Of a stretch of 64,000 nucleotides of DNA, positions 35,621 to 44,800 are shown in pieces. The stretch's first letter is position 1. Every line of letters begins with the position of its first letter. Position numbers and translations under genes: made by a program. The notes under the pieces are model-generated. The model ran no database searches and was not told where the DNA came from. It saw only the letters and a list, made by a program, of their open reading frames with translations. Source of the DNA: CAZCAC01 sp964496575 (GTDB taxonomy: Bacteria > Planctomycetota > UBA1135 > GCA-002686595); the NCBI GenBank assembly GCA_964496575.1, contig CAZCAC010000016.1, forward strand, positions 1 to 64,000. Direction: 5' to 3'.

Positions 35621-37090
35621 ATGAATCGAACCACCCTCATCCTCGCCCTGGGCCTCTCGCTCTTCGCCGATCTCGCGGCGGGGAGCGAGAGCTCGTTTCT
35701 ACAGACCGACGAGCCCCCGTCCCCGAACCTGCTCTTCGTCATCGCCGACCAGTGGCGCGGGCAGGCACTCGGGTTCCTCGAGGAGGATCCGGTGGTCACG
35801 CCTCACCTCGACCGATTCGCCGAGGAGAGCCTGGTCCTCCCCGAGACGATCGCCAACACGCCGGTGTGCAGTCCCTACCGGGCGATGTGGATGACCGGGC
35901 GCTACACCGCTTCCAACGGCGTCTTCAGCAACTGCAACTCGAGGGCGGCGGAGTACGGCTACGAGCTGCGCCAGTCGGCGCGCTGCTGGTCCGACGTGCT
36001 CGCCGATCAGGGGTACAGCCTCGGCTACCTGGGCAAGTGGCACCTCGACAACCCGCACCGGCCGTACGTCGAGTGCGAGAACAACTCGGAGAAATTCGCC
36101 TGGAACGAGTGGACGCCCCCCGAGCGGCGGCACGGCTTCGACTTCTGGTACGCGTACGGGACCTACGACCACCATATGACGCCGCTCTACTGGGCGAACG
36201 ACAGCCCGCGCGAGAAGCCGCTGCGGCCGAAGCAATGGGGTCCCGAGCACGAGGCGGATCGGGCGATCGAGTACCTGCGCAACGCGGACGGGAAGTACCG
36301 AAAGGAGAACGCTCCCTTCGCGCTGGTGGTCTCGATGAACCCACCGCACATGCCCTACAACGCGTACCCGAAGCGCTACCTCGAGGCGTACGCGGACACC
36401 CCGGTCGAGGAGCTCCTCCCCCGCTCGAACGTCGACAAGACGGGGGAGAGCAAGATGGGCAAGTACGCCCTGAACAACACCAAGAACTACTTCGCGATGA
36501 TCACCGGAGTCGACGATCAGTTCGGGCGGATCCTCAATGCCCTGCGCGAGGAGGGGCTGGCGGAGAATACGATCGTCGTCTTCACCTCCGACCACGGCAA
36601 CTGCGTGGGCATCCACGGCCAGATCTCCAAGAACAACCACTACGAGGAGTCGGTTCGCGTCCCCTTCCTGGTGCGCTGGCCGGGGAAGATCCCGCCGCGG
36701 CACGACGATCTCCTGCTCAGCACGCCGGACCTCTACCCCACGCTGCTCGGGCTGTTGGGCTTCGGCGAGGCGATCCCCGAGGTGGTCGAGGGGATCGATC
36801 ACTCGAAGCTCTTCCGCACCGGCGAGGGCGCGCGTCCCACCTCACAGCTCTACCGCAAGGGCACCTACGGCGATCCCCGCTTCGGCCAGCGCGGCGTGCG
36901 AACCCACCGCTACACGATGATGATCGAGAAGCGCGAGGAGAAGCCCGACCGCGTCTTCCTGCACGACAACGTCGCCGACCCCGATCAGCTCCAGAACATC
37001 GCCGCCGAGGATCCGGAGCGAGTGGAGCAGCTCGTGCGTGACGAGCTGCTCCCCTGGCTGGAGAAGACCGGCGATCCGTGGCGGCCCTGA
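35621..37090 (+). CDS. Secreted sulfatase (formylglycine-dependent)
   Basis: A 489-aa exported type I sulfatase with a signal peptide (MNRTTLILALGLSLFADLAAG). The formylglycine motif is CSPYR with Cys83, within NTPVCSPYRAMWMTGRY; Tyr replaces the common Ser of CxPSR. Metal and substrate residues are seen in ADQWRGQ, YLGKWHLD, TSDHGNCVG and KNNHYEESVRVPF. It would hydrolyse sulfate esters of extracellular polysaccharides, the typical planctomycete speciality. It is co-directional with the POT transporter and convergent with a secreted LVIVD-like protein gene. No sulfatase-maturating enzyme is encoded in the window. Confidence 0.92.
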   Translation: MNRTTLILALGLSLFADLAAGSESSFLQTDEPPSPNLLFVIADQWRGQALGFLEEDPVVTPHLDRFAEESLVLPETIANTPVCSPYRAMWMTGRYTASNGVFSNCNSRAAEYGYELRQSARCWSDVLADQGYSLGYLGKWHLDNPHRPYVECENNSEKFAWNEWTPPERRHGFDFWYAYGTYDHHMTPLYWANDSPREKPLRPKQWGPEHEADRAIEYLRNADGKYRKENAPFALVVSMNPPHMPYNAYPKRYLEAYADTPVEELLPRSNVDKTGESKMGKYALNNTKNYFAMITGVDDQFGRILNALREEGLAENTIVVFTSDHGNCVGIHGQISKNNHYEESVRVPFLVRWPGKIPPRHDDLLLSTPDLYPTLLGLLGFGEAIPEVVEGIDHSKLFRTGEGARPTSQLYRKGTYGDPRFGQRGVRTHRYTMMIEKREEKPDRVFLHDNVADPDQLQNIAAEDPERVEQLVRDELLPWLEKTGDPWRP

Positions 37091-37099
37091 CTCCGTACC
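37090..37099 (+). repeat. Dispersed intergenic 10-mer ACTCCGTACC
   Basis: Exact copy that begins at the last base of the sulfatase stop codon (TGACTCCGTACC), inside the 15-bp convergent gap. Confidence 0.6.
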
Positions 37100-37105
37100 T
37101 CCGGT

Positions 37106-39049
37106 TCAGATCCCGAACAGGATCTCCAGCCCCTCGGTCAGGTTGAAGAGCGCTCCCCCACCCGCGGGGTCGCGGTAGTGGAACTGGAAGCGCCACGTCG
37201 AGCCGGGCAGGATCGCCCCGGCGGCAGCCAGCTGGTTGTAGTTGACCTGGGTCCCGGCGACCCCCCACTCGTTCGACGTCACCGGCGGGAAGCGGTACAG
37301 CGCGCCTCCGACGCACAAGGTACCGTTGCCGAACGGCGTGGCGTTCGCGTCGGCGCCGTAGAAGAAGAGCCCGAACTGACTGTGCGGTACTCCGGTCGCC
37401 CAGACCCCCAGGTCATTCGCCGCCACGCTGGCCGAGCCGGTCGCGTGGATGTGCGCACCGGAGCCCACCGAGTTCGGCGAGCTGATGCAGTAGTTCTGCG
37501 GCGCGTCGAAGAGGCTCACCACGCTGACCCATCCTGAGACGTAGGGCTCGCCCACGCCGAACGCGAGCGCGTGCTCGTCGTCGATCGCCACCCCGTCGCA
37601 CCATGGCCACCAGCCGGTATCGAGCGGGGAGTGGGTCAGCGGAACGAAGCCCGTCCTCATGTCGATCACCTCGACGGTGTGGAGGCCCGTGACCGCGCAG
37701 AAGGCGCCCCCCGGGGCGATCGCCACATCGAGCGGCTTGTCCGCCATCGTGTGGTGGGCGACCTCCTCGAAGATGTCCCTCCCGAACTCGTGCAGGTAGA
37801 CCTCCGTCTCCTCGTGGACGCGGAACAGCGATACGACGCGCGTCCCGTGCAACGCGACGGAGTCCATCCCCGCACCGTAGCTGGTGTGGGTGCTCCACAC
37901 CGGGCTGACGGTGTGCAGCGGAGCGATCTCCTCCCCTGCGGGCCAGTCGGTGAGGTCGTAGAGGAAGAGCCGCTTGTGGGTCCGGACAACGAGTCGCGTC
38001 CCCGTCTCGTCGATCGCCAGGTCGTGCGGATCGCCGACCATCCGGTCGTACTTCTGGTCGCCGCTCATGTCGAACAGATCGACCTGAGCGCCGGCGGGAT
38101 AATCCGGGTTGGACTGGCGGCTGATCGTGGCGATGCGGTCGTTCGTCACCTCGACCGAGTCGAGCGCGCTGTCCCCGAAGAGCCCGGGGTTGCCGGCCAG
38201 CCGCTTGTGCCAGAGCTGGGTCGAGGCGGCTCCGTTCAGCGCATAGCAGCCAATCGAGAGCTCCGAGCGCACCGCGCAGTGCAATCCGTCGGGCGTGATC
38301 GAGAGGTCGTGAGGCCCACCGAGCTGGTCACTGTTGCTCAGCGGCTCGGTCTCGTAGACGACCTGCGGCGCACCCCCACCGGCGGGGTGCAGGTCCCAGA
38401 TCGTCACGCGCGTGTAGGCGATCTCTCCGTCGTAGATCACGGAGGTGCAGACGGCGTGCTCATCGGTCACCCCCACGCTGTCGACGTCGAAGGAGTGGCG
38501 CGAGGAGGGATACATCGGAGGTTCCCCGGGCGCGTTCGCCAGCTGGGCTCCCGTCGCCAGGTCGAAGACGAACAGCCCGCCCGGCCCAGCGGGAATCGGA
38601 ACCGCGCCGCCGCGAACCACCAGGAGTGACCCATCCGGCGTGATCTCGAGGTCACGAGGCCGGTACCCGATGTCGTACTCGGCCAGCACCGGCGTGGTCA
38701 GGTTGGTCAGGTCGAGGATCAGGAGAGACGAGCCGATCACCGCCGCCCGGGTGTCCGTGACCGCCACGGCGTCCTCGCAGACGCCGGCGACGTGGCCGAT
38801 ATTCGGCAGGATGTGCGCCAGGCGCTGCCCGCTGACCATGTCGTAGATGCGGGCGGAGGTCATCCAGCGGTTCTCCCGGACGACCCCGAAGCGGCCGTCG
38901 GGAGTGATCTCGCCGTCGTCGTAGCCGTACGAACCCGGCCCCGCCTCATCGGCGACGACGTACTGTGCTTCGGCCACCCCCGGAAGGGCGGCGACGAGTA
39001 GAAGAATCGAAAAGAACGAGGTACAGGGATGCTGAGAGAGTGCTTTCAT
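37106..39049 (-). CDS. Secreted beta-propeller-like (LVIVD/WD-type) protein with C-terminal module, paralogue A
   Basis: A 647-aa exported protein. ATG 39049 gives a signal peptide (MKALSQHPCTSFFSILLLVAALPGVAEAQ). Residues about 30-510 are repeats reading, for example, ITPDGRFGVVRE, ITPDGSLLVVRGG, LSITPDGLHCAVRSE and IAPGGAFCAVTG, the pattern of YVTN/LVIVD beta-propellers. The last about 130 residues (from SPNSVGSGAHIHATGS to LTEGLEILFGI) form the module shared with paralogue B and the C25 peptidase. No catalytic residues are seen. It is convergent with the sulfatase gene. Its 5' leader is repeated upstream of paralogue B. Confidence 0.75.
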   Translation of the reverse strand: MKALSQHPCTSFFSILLLVAALPGVAEAQYVVADEAGPGSYGYDDGEITPDGRFGVVRENRWMTSARIYDMVSGQRLAHILPNIGHVAGVCEDAVAVTDTRAAVIGSSLLILDLTNLTTPVLAEYDIGYRPRDLEITPDGSLLVVRGGAVPIPAGPGGLFVFDLATGAQLANAPGEPPMYPSSRHSFDVDSVGVTDEHAVCTSVIYDGEIAYTRVTIWDLHPAGGGAPQVVYETEPLSNSDQLGGPHDLSITPDGLHCAVRSELSIGCYALNGAASTQLWHKRLAGNPGLFGDSALDSVEVTNDRIATISRQSNPDYPAGAQVDLFDMSGDQKYDRMVGDPHDLAIDETGTRLVVRTHKRLFLYDLTDWPAGEEIAPLHTVSPVWSTHTSYGAGMDSVALHGTRVVSLFRVHEETEVYLHEFGRDIFEEVAHHTMADKPLDVAIAPGGAFCAVTGLHTVEVIDMRTGFVPLTHSPLDTGWWPWCDGVAIDDEHALAFGVGEPYVSGWVSVVSLFDAPQNYCISSPNSVGSGAHIHATGSASVAANDLGVWATGVPHSQFGLFFYGADANATPFGNGTLCVGGALYRFPPVTSNEWGVAGTQVNYNQLAAAGAILPGSTWRFQFHYRDPAGGGALFNLTEGLEILFGI

Positions 39050-39068
39050 TTGCCCACGATGCTCGCTT

Positions 39069-39270
39069 GCGGAGGTCGGGCCCCCGTCCGGCTCCGGAGG
39101 ATCAGCGCATCGGGGAGTGACGCCGACCCCGGGTTGCGCAGCCCTCCGGCATGGAGGACCTGAAAGGAGGTTGCGGGACCTCCCTCCACCAGGGTACGGC
39201 GGATGCGTCATCGCCGGGGCCTCTTGTTGCCAAGGATCGCAACGACCAGCCGGGCACGGGTCCCGGCCGG
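39069..39270 (-). repeat. Duplicated leader element, copy A
   Basis: On the minus strand this precedes paralogue A. It shares several blocks in the same order with 41321-41519: a GC-rich hairpin (CCGGG...CCCGG), the 19-base block CGTTGCGATCCTTGGCAAC (39226-39244), GGTGGAGGGAGG followed by CCCGCA, and a GAGCCGGA block near the gene. Spacings between blocks vary by a few bases, which is compatible with a structured 5' RNA but equally with a diverged segmental duplication. Confidence 0.65.
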
Positions 39271-39396
39271 GTGGCACAGCCCCTGTTCCCGGCCATCCTT
39301 CGGCGAGAGGACCTGATGGGGATCGGACTGCGTCGGCGGTAGCAGCGCAAGGACACCGAGGTCACACCCGTCCCCGAAAACTCGGCCTGGGCAGAA

Positions 39397-39434
39397 TCGT
39401 CCCACGACTCCCGCGGTGGGGAATCGTGGGACGA
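39397..39434 (-). terminator. Hairpin after paralogue B
   Basis: TCGTCCCACGA (39397-39407) and TCGTGGGACGA (39424-39434) are perfect 11-bp arms around 16 bases, starting 19 bases after the minus-strand stop at 39454. No T run follows, so it may be a Rho-independent-like or RNA-stabilising 3' hairpin. Confidence 0.5.
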
Positions 39435-39453
39435 AAGGGACGAGCGGTGCGAG

Positions 39454-41397
39454 CTAGATCCCGAACAGGATCTCCAGGCCCTCGGTCAGGTTGAACTGGG
39501 AGCCTCCCCCCGCGGGGTCCCGGTAATGGTATTGAAAGCGCCAGGTAGAGCCGGCCGTGATCGCCCCGGCGGCGGGCAAGGTGGCGTAGTCCACCGGCTG
39601 CCCGGCGACCCCCCAGGCCCCGACGGCCGCCGGAGGGAAGCGGAAGAGCGGCCCGCCGACGCACATCCAGCCATTGCCGTACGGCGTCGAATCCGTTCCG
39701 GCGCCGTAGAAGAACATCCCGAACTCCCCGGTCGGCACGCCGGTGGCCCACAACCCGAGATCGTTGGCCGCGATGCTGGGCGACCCGGTGGCGTGGATGT
39801 GCCCACCGGCCCCCACCGAGTTCGGCGAGCTGGAGCAGTAGTTGGTCGACGCGCTGAAGAGGTCGACGATGCTGAGCCAATGGACGCCGAAGGCGAGTGC
39901 GTGGTCGTCGTCGACGACGACCCCATCGCACCAGGGGTAGCTACCGATCGTGACTGGCTCGTGCTCGAGCGTGACCGCTCCCGTGTTCAGGTCGATCACG
40001 TCGATCGAGTGAAGCCCCGAGACGGCGCAGAAGCTGCCGTCGGGGGTGATCGCCAGGTCCACCGGCATGTCATCCATGGTGTGGTGGCTGACCTCTTCGA
40101 AGATGTCCGCCCCGACCTCGTGCACGTAGACCTCGGTGTTGCCGTGAACGCGGAAGAGCGAGACGACGCGCGTTCCGTGCATCTCGACCGAGTCCATCCC
40201 CGCGCCCCAGCTGGTGTGTGTGCTCCAGACCGGGTAGACGGTGTGCAGCGGGGTGACCTCCGGCCCCAGGGGCCAGAAGACGAGGTCGTACAGGAAGAGC
40301 CGCTTGTGGGTCCGCACCACCAGTCGGGTTCCCGTCTCGTCGATCGTCAGGTCGTGCGGATCACCGCTGATCCGGTCGAACTTCCGATCCCCGGAGAGGT
40401 CGAAGATGTCGACCTGTGCCCCGGTGTTGTAGGCGGGGTTCGATTGACGGCTGATCGTCGCGATCCGGTCGTTGGTCACCTCGATCGAGTCGAGCGCGCA
40501 GTCCCCGAAGGGCCCCGGATCGCCGGCCAGGCGCTTGTAGAAGGCGCGGCTGGAGGCACCGTGGTTCAGCGCGTAGCAGCCGACCGCCAGCTCCGAGCGC
40601 ACGGCCACGTGACTGCCGTCGGGGGTCATGGCGAGGTCGTGTGGCCCACCGAGCTGGTCGGGGATGCCCGCCGATCCCGTCTCGAAGACGACCTGTGGCG
40701 CTCCCCCCCCCGCGGGGTGGAGGTCCCAGATCGTCACCCGGGTGAAGGCGTCGGAGCCCGAGTAGATCACCGACGTGCAGACGGCGTGGTCGTCGTCGAC
40801 GACGACGCTGTCGACGTCGAAGGAGTGCCGGCTCGAGGGGTACTCGGGCGCTTCGCCAGGCGCGTAGGCGAGCTGGTTGCCCGTAGCGAGGTCGAAGATG
40901 TACATCCCCCCGGTGAGCCCGTAGCCGGGGTCGGTGAGACCTCCACGGACGACCACCATCGTGCCGTCGGGAGTGATCTCCAGGTCTCGGGGCTGGTGAC
41001 CGACGGGATGCTCGGCCAGGAGCGGCGCGGTGGCGAGGTTGGTGAGGTCGAGGATCAGGAGCGAGCAGCCGATCACGCAGCCGCGGGTGTTCGTGACCGC
41101 GACGGCGTCCTCGCAGACGTTCGACCAGGAGGGGACCACGGCCTGGACCTGGGCCAGCTTGGCTCCGGTCTTCAGGTCGTAGACCCGGGCAGTGGTCTGG
41201 GCGGTGTTCTCCCGGAGGACGCCGTAGCGGCCGTCCGGGGTGATCTCCGCGTCGTCGTACCCGAGCGAGGCACCGCCCTCGTCGGCGACGACGAACTGCG
41301 CCTCGGCCACCCCGGGGGCGGCGGGGGTCTGACCCCCTCCGGCTCTGCGCGAAGGACGCACCAGGGGTTCCGCCGCCCCCGGGCTGCGTGGCTCCAT
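39454..41397 (-). CDS. Beta-propeller-like (LVIVD/WD-type) protein, paralogue B, signal peptide lost
   Basis: A 647-aa paralogue of the protein at 37106-39049, colinear from GVAEAQFVVADE to LTEGLEILFGI. Its propeller repeats and C-terminal module are intact. The region encoding the original start codon and hydrophobic signal core is missing: aligning the two loci, about 76 bp are absent, and the former leader is joined in frame to the GVAEAQ cleavage region. The only available ATG (41397) lies within the former leader and adds a Pro/Arg/Gly-rich segment with no membrane or export signal. The product would stay in the cytoplasm unless another start exists, so the gene may be decaying. Confidence 0.65.
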   Translation of the reverse strand: MEPRSPGAAEPLVRPSRRAGGGQTPAAPGVAEAQFVVADEGGASLGYDDAEITPDGRYGVLRENTAQTTARVYDLKTGAKLAQVQAVVPSWSNVCEDAVAVTNTRGCVIGCSLLILDLTNLATAPLLAEHPVGHQPRDLEITPDGTMVVVRGGLTDPGYGLTGGMYIFDLATGNQLAYAPGEAPEYPSSRHSFDVDSVVVDDDHAVCTSVIYSGSDAFTRVTIWDLHPAGGGAPQVVFETGSAGIPDQLGGPHDLAMTPDGSHVAVRSELAVGCYALNHGASSRAFYKRLAGDPGPFGDCALDSIEVTNDRIATISRQSNPAYNTGAQVDIFDLSGDRKFDRISGDPHDLTIDETGTRLVVRTHKRLFLYDLVFWPLGPEVTPLHTVYPVWSTHTSWGAGMDSVEMHGTRVVSLFRVHGNTEVYVHEVGADIFEEVSHHTMDDMPVDLAITPDGSFCAVSGLHSIDVIDLNTGAVTLEHEPVTIGSYPWCDGVVVDDDHALAFGVHWLSIVDLFSASTNYCSSSPNSVGAGGHIHATGSPSIAANDLGLWATGVPTGEFGMFFYGAGTDSTPYGNGWMCVGGPLFRFPPAAVGAWGVAGQPVDYATLPAAGAITAGSTWRFQYHYRDPAGGGSQFNLTEGLEILFGI

Positions 41398-41519
41398 TGT
41401 AGGAGCTCGGCGGGAAGCTGCGGGGCCTCCCTCCACCGGGAACAGGCGAGTGTGTCCTCACCGGGCCGGGAGTTTCCAAGGATCGCAACGGAATCTCCGG
41501 CGGGCAGGGTCCCGCCGGC
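41321..41519 (-). repeat. Duplicated leader element, copy B
   Basis: This is the counterpart of 39069-39270. The 19-base block (41472-41490) differs from copy A at one position, and GGTGGAGGGAGG with CCCCGCA is retained. The gene-proximal end runs straight into the coding sequence of paralogue B because of the deletion, so part of this leader is now potentially translated. Confidence 0.65.
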
Positions 41520-41810
41520 GAGGTAGCCCGATCCCGTCCTCCCTCGGCGCGGGGGCATGGCGGGACTCGAGCTCCAGGGGCCGGTAGCGAGCCTGGAGAG
41601 TCGGGTCACAGGGGGTGGGCAATCCGTGAGCGCCCCCGGACTCCCCTTCCGAGGGAATCCGGCCGACCCTGGCCCTGAATGGAGCGATGGCTGCGCTGGG
41701 GAGAAAGCCCGCTCCGCCCCGGAATCAGAATCGGCCGGCGGGACGCCCCGGCTCCCCGCCCTTCTCGAGAATCGCTGTAACATCTCCCCTCCCTCCCTCA
41801 AGGAGCCCCG
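41398..41810. other. 413-bp divergent intergenic region
   Basis: This holds most of leader copy B on the left (to 41519). The right part, up to the sigma-factor start, shows no gene; the last bases (CCTCAAGGAGCCCCG) supply a ribosome binding site for the sigma-factor gene. A promoter could not be assigned. Confidence 0.5.
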
Positions 41811-44800
41811 ATGGGAGATCGCCACATCGACAGCCTGTTCCGGCGGTTCCGCGAGCGCGGGGACGTCGACGCCCTCGGCCGGGCGTTCGATTCCGTAGCA
41901 CCGGAGCTGCTCCGCGTCGCCCGGCACCTCTGCCGCAGCGAGGCGGAGGCGGAAGACGCGGTCCAGGCGAGCTTCCTGACCGTGCTGGAGCGGGTCGCCG
42001 ACTTCGACGCGGAGCGCCGGCTCCTGCCCTGGATGCTGGGGATCCTGGCCAACCACGCCCGCGAGCTGTACCGCGGCGCGGTGCGGGTCCCCGATACCGA
42101 CCGCCTGACCGAGCGCCGCGTCCCCGACCCCGCCGAGGTGGCGGGGGACCGGGAGTTCGCCGGCGCGGTCGAGCGAGCGGTGACCGAGGTTCCCGCGAGC
42201 TACCGCGAGGTGGTCCGCCTGTACCTCGCCGGCGGGCTGTCGTCGGCCGAGATCGCCGCGGCCACGGGGCTCTCGCCGGGGAACGCGCGGGTGCGGCTGC
42301 ACCGCGGGCTCGCGCGACTGCGCAAGCTCTTGGCCGTCGGTTTCGCCGCCGGGGCGGCGGGCCGCTCGGCCGGTGCGGAAGCGGCAGCGCGCGGCCTGGC
42401 CGCGCTCCGAGGCGAGATCCTCGCCAGCGCCAGGCGGGTCGCGGCGACCCTCCCATCGAGCTCCTCCGCCCTCGTCCCGACGTCGTTCCTGGGAGGTTTC
42501 CTCGTGTCGCAACGCCTCGTGCTGGTCTCGCTCGCCGCCGTGATGTTCCTGGTCGGTGGGGCCTGGCTGATCGATGATCTGGAGCTCTTCAGGGGCTCAA
42601 ATACCCAAGAAAAGCCCATTGAGGCTGCGCGGATCGGGCAGCCGAGCCCGGTCGCCGAGGCCACCGCGAGGAGCGAGGAGCCGGCCACCGCGCCGAAGCG
42701 TCGCTCGCTGGACCCGATCTCCCCCACCGTCCGCTTCACCGGCCGGGTCACCGACCTCCAGGCGCCCACCCGGATGATCCCCGGCGCGAGGGTCTGGACC
42801 ACGCCGATCGGCGGGGCCGCGCGAGTCCTCCGCGACGAGACCGACGAGAGCGGTGATTTCTCCTTCGACGCGACTCCCGAGGAGGAGGCCACGATCTTCA
42901 TCGAGGCGGAGGGGTTTGCGCCGTTCCGCGCGCCAGCTTCCGAGCAGGCGATCCGCCGCTACCGCGAGAGCCACGGCCGGCAGGTGCTCGACGGCGGCCG
43001 GCGCATCTCGATCGGCATCGTCGAGCTGGTGCGCGGCGTGGAGGTCGGGGGGACCGTCCGCTTCGCCGACGGGCGGCCAGCGGTCGGCGCCGAGCTGTAC
43101 CTCTTCTGGCACGGCCAGTCCGTCGAGGCGCTGCTGCCGATGTCTGAAGGTCCCGTCGGCACCACCGGGGCCGGTGGGCGGATCGAGCTCGACGGTCGAA
43201 TCCCGGTCCAGACCCGAGCGGGTGAGGGCAGCTCGCTCCTGGTCGCCATCGCCGAGGGGCGGATGGGCTGGACCCCTTTCGCGGCACTCGACGGGCGTGA
43301 CGCGATCGACGGACTGGAGCTCGTGATCCGCGACGGGAGGCCGCTGCGCGTTCGGGTCACCGACGCCTCGGAGCGGCCGATCGCGGGCGCGCGGGTCACC
43401 TGCGAGCGGGTCGACGCCGGCCTGGTGACGCCGTTCCGCCGGGACCGGAGCTTCCACCACAGCGCGATGCCCGCCGCGGTGGAGCGCTTCTTCGTCGGCG
43501 AGACCGGAGCCGACGGCGAGCTCCTCTTCCCCCAGTTGCCGGCGTCCGATCGAGATGGCACCGACGGCGTACCGTCGCCTCGCTACCACGTCTTCGCCGA
43601 GGCGAAGGGGTTCGCCGGATACTCGCTGCTGGTCGTGCCCTCTCTCCCGAGCGGAGACCCGGTGGAGGAGGTCCACTTCCGCCTGATCGAGCCGGATCCC
43701 CGGTGGCTCGCGGGCCGGGTCGTGAACACCACCGGGGAACCGCTGGCCGGAGCGCGGGTGGAGCTGGAGCCGACCGGACACGCCGTCCGGACCGACGCGA
43801 AGGGGAGCTGGACGATCGAGGTTCCGGTCGACCTCCCCGCCGATGCGCAGCTGAAGCTCGTCGCGAGCGCCGAGGGGTACGTCTCCTGGGCGCGGAGTGT
43901 ACAGCCGCCTCCGCGTCGAACGAACCGGGTCGAGGTCGACGACCTGGTCCTCGGCCGGCCCACGCGGATCTCCGGCCGAGTGGTCGATCGGATGGGCCGC
44001 GGGGTGGAGGGCGCCGGGATCTGGTTCACCAGCTCGCGCGGGGGCTGGCGGTCGGGCTACCCGACCACGCGGTCGGAGGCGGACGGCACCTTCGTGAACG
44101 AGGACTTGCCCGAGGGGGAGTGGGAGCTGGTCGTCTGGGACGTGCTCGGTGTCGATTCGGGTTCGCTCCACCTGTCCGAGGAGGTCCGCGCGGTGAGCGG
44201 CGCGGAGGATGTCCTGCTCGTCGTCGACCTCGGGGATCGGGCCGAGGGCCGGCTCGTCGCGGAGCTGGTCGACGCGGACAGCGGCGTCCCGCTGGACGCC
44301 CTCTCCGCCGGGTTGCACCTTCCCGATCGCGAACCGGGACGGAAGGTGCCGCAAGCGAGAATCTCCGCCGGCCGGGTGGCCGCCGAGAAGCTCGAGCCGG
44401 GTCGCTATCAGCTGTGGGTGAGGATCCAGGATCACGCGCTGGCGATGACCTCCTTCGAGATCGCCGCCGGGGGGAGCGAGGTCCACCTGCGAGTGCCGGT
44501 CGGCCGGCCTGGCGGCCTTCGCGGGACGATCGTGCCGAACGAGGGGCGCGACCTCTCCTCCGCCAGGCTCGTGGCCGTCTTCCTGACCGAGATCGGCCCG
44601 ATGGATCCGAGGAGGCTCCACCCCGGTCTCTCGCCGCAGCTCGGGATCGGCTCCGCGGACGAATCGGGGAACTTCGCCCTGCAGGACCTCTCCCCGGGGC
44701 GCTGGCGCATCGAAGCGCGGTGGAGGGACGAGGTCAGCGAGTCGGTGGAGGTCGAGGTCTTTTCGCACCAGGAGAGCGAGGCCCGGCTCACCTTGCGCCC

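Larger units (their letters stand above)
39050..39453. other. 404-bp intergenic region between paralogues
   Basis: This contains the leader copy of paralogue A (39069-39270) and, next to the end of paralogue B, a strong inverted repeat at 39397-39434. No gene is supported in either strand. Confidence 0.6.

Noticed and set aside
39226..39244. Reading the conserved leader block as a known riboswitch (e.g. cyclic-di-GMP class)
   Set aside because: The conserved bases do not match the core of any riboswitch I can recall; left as an unassigned leader element.
41172..42512. A 446-codon minus-strand frame covering the sigma-factor N-terminus
   Set aside because: It runs antisense to conserved sigma regions 2 and 4 and into the leader repeat; no protein motif is visible.
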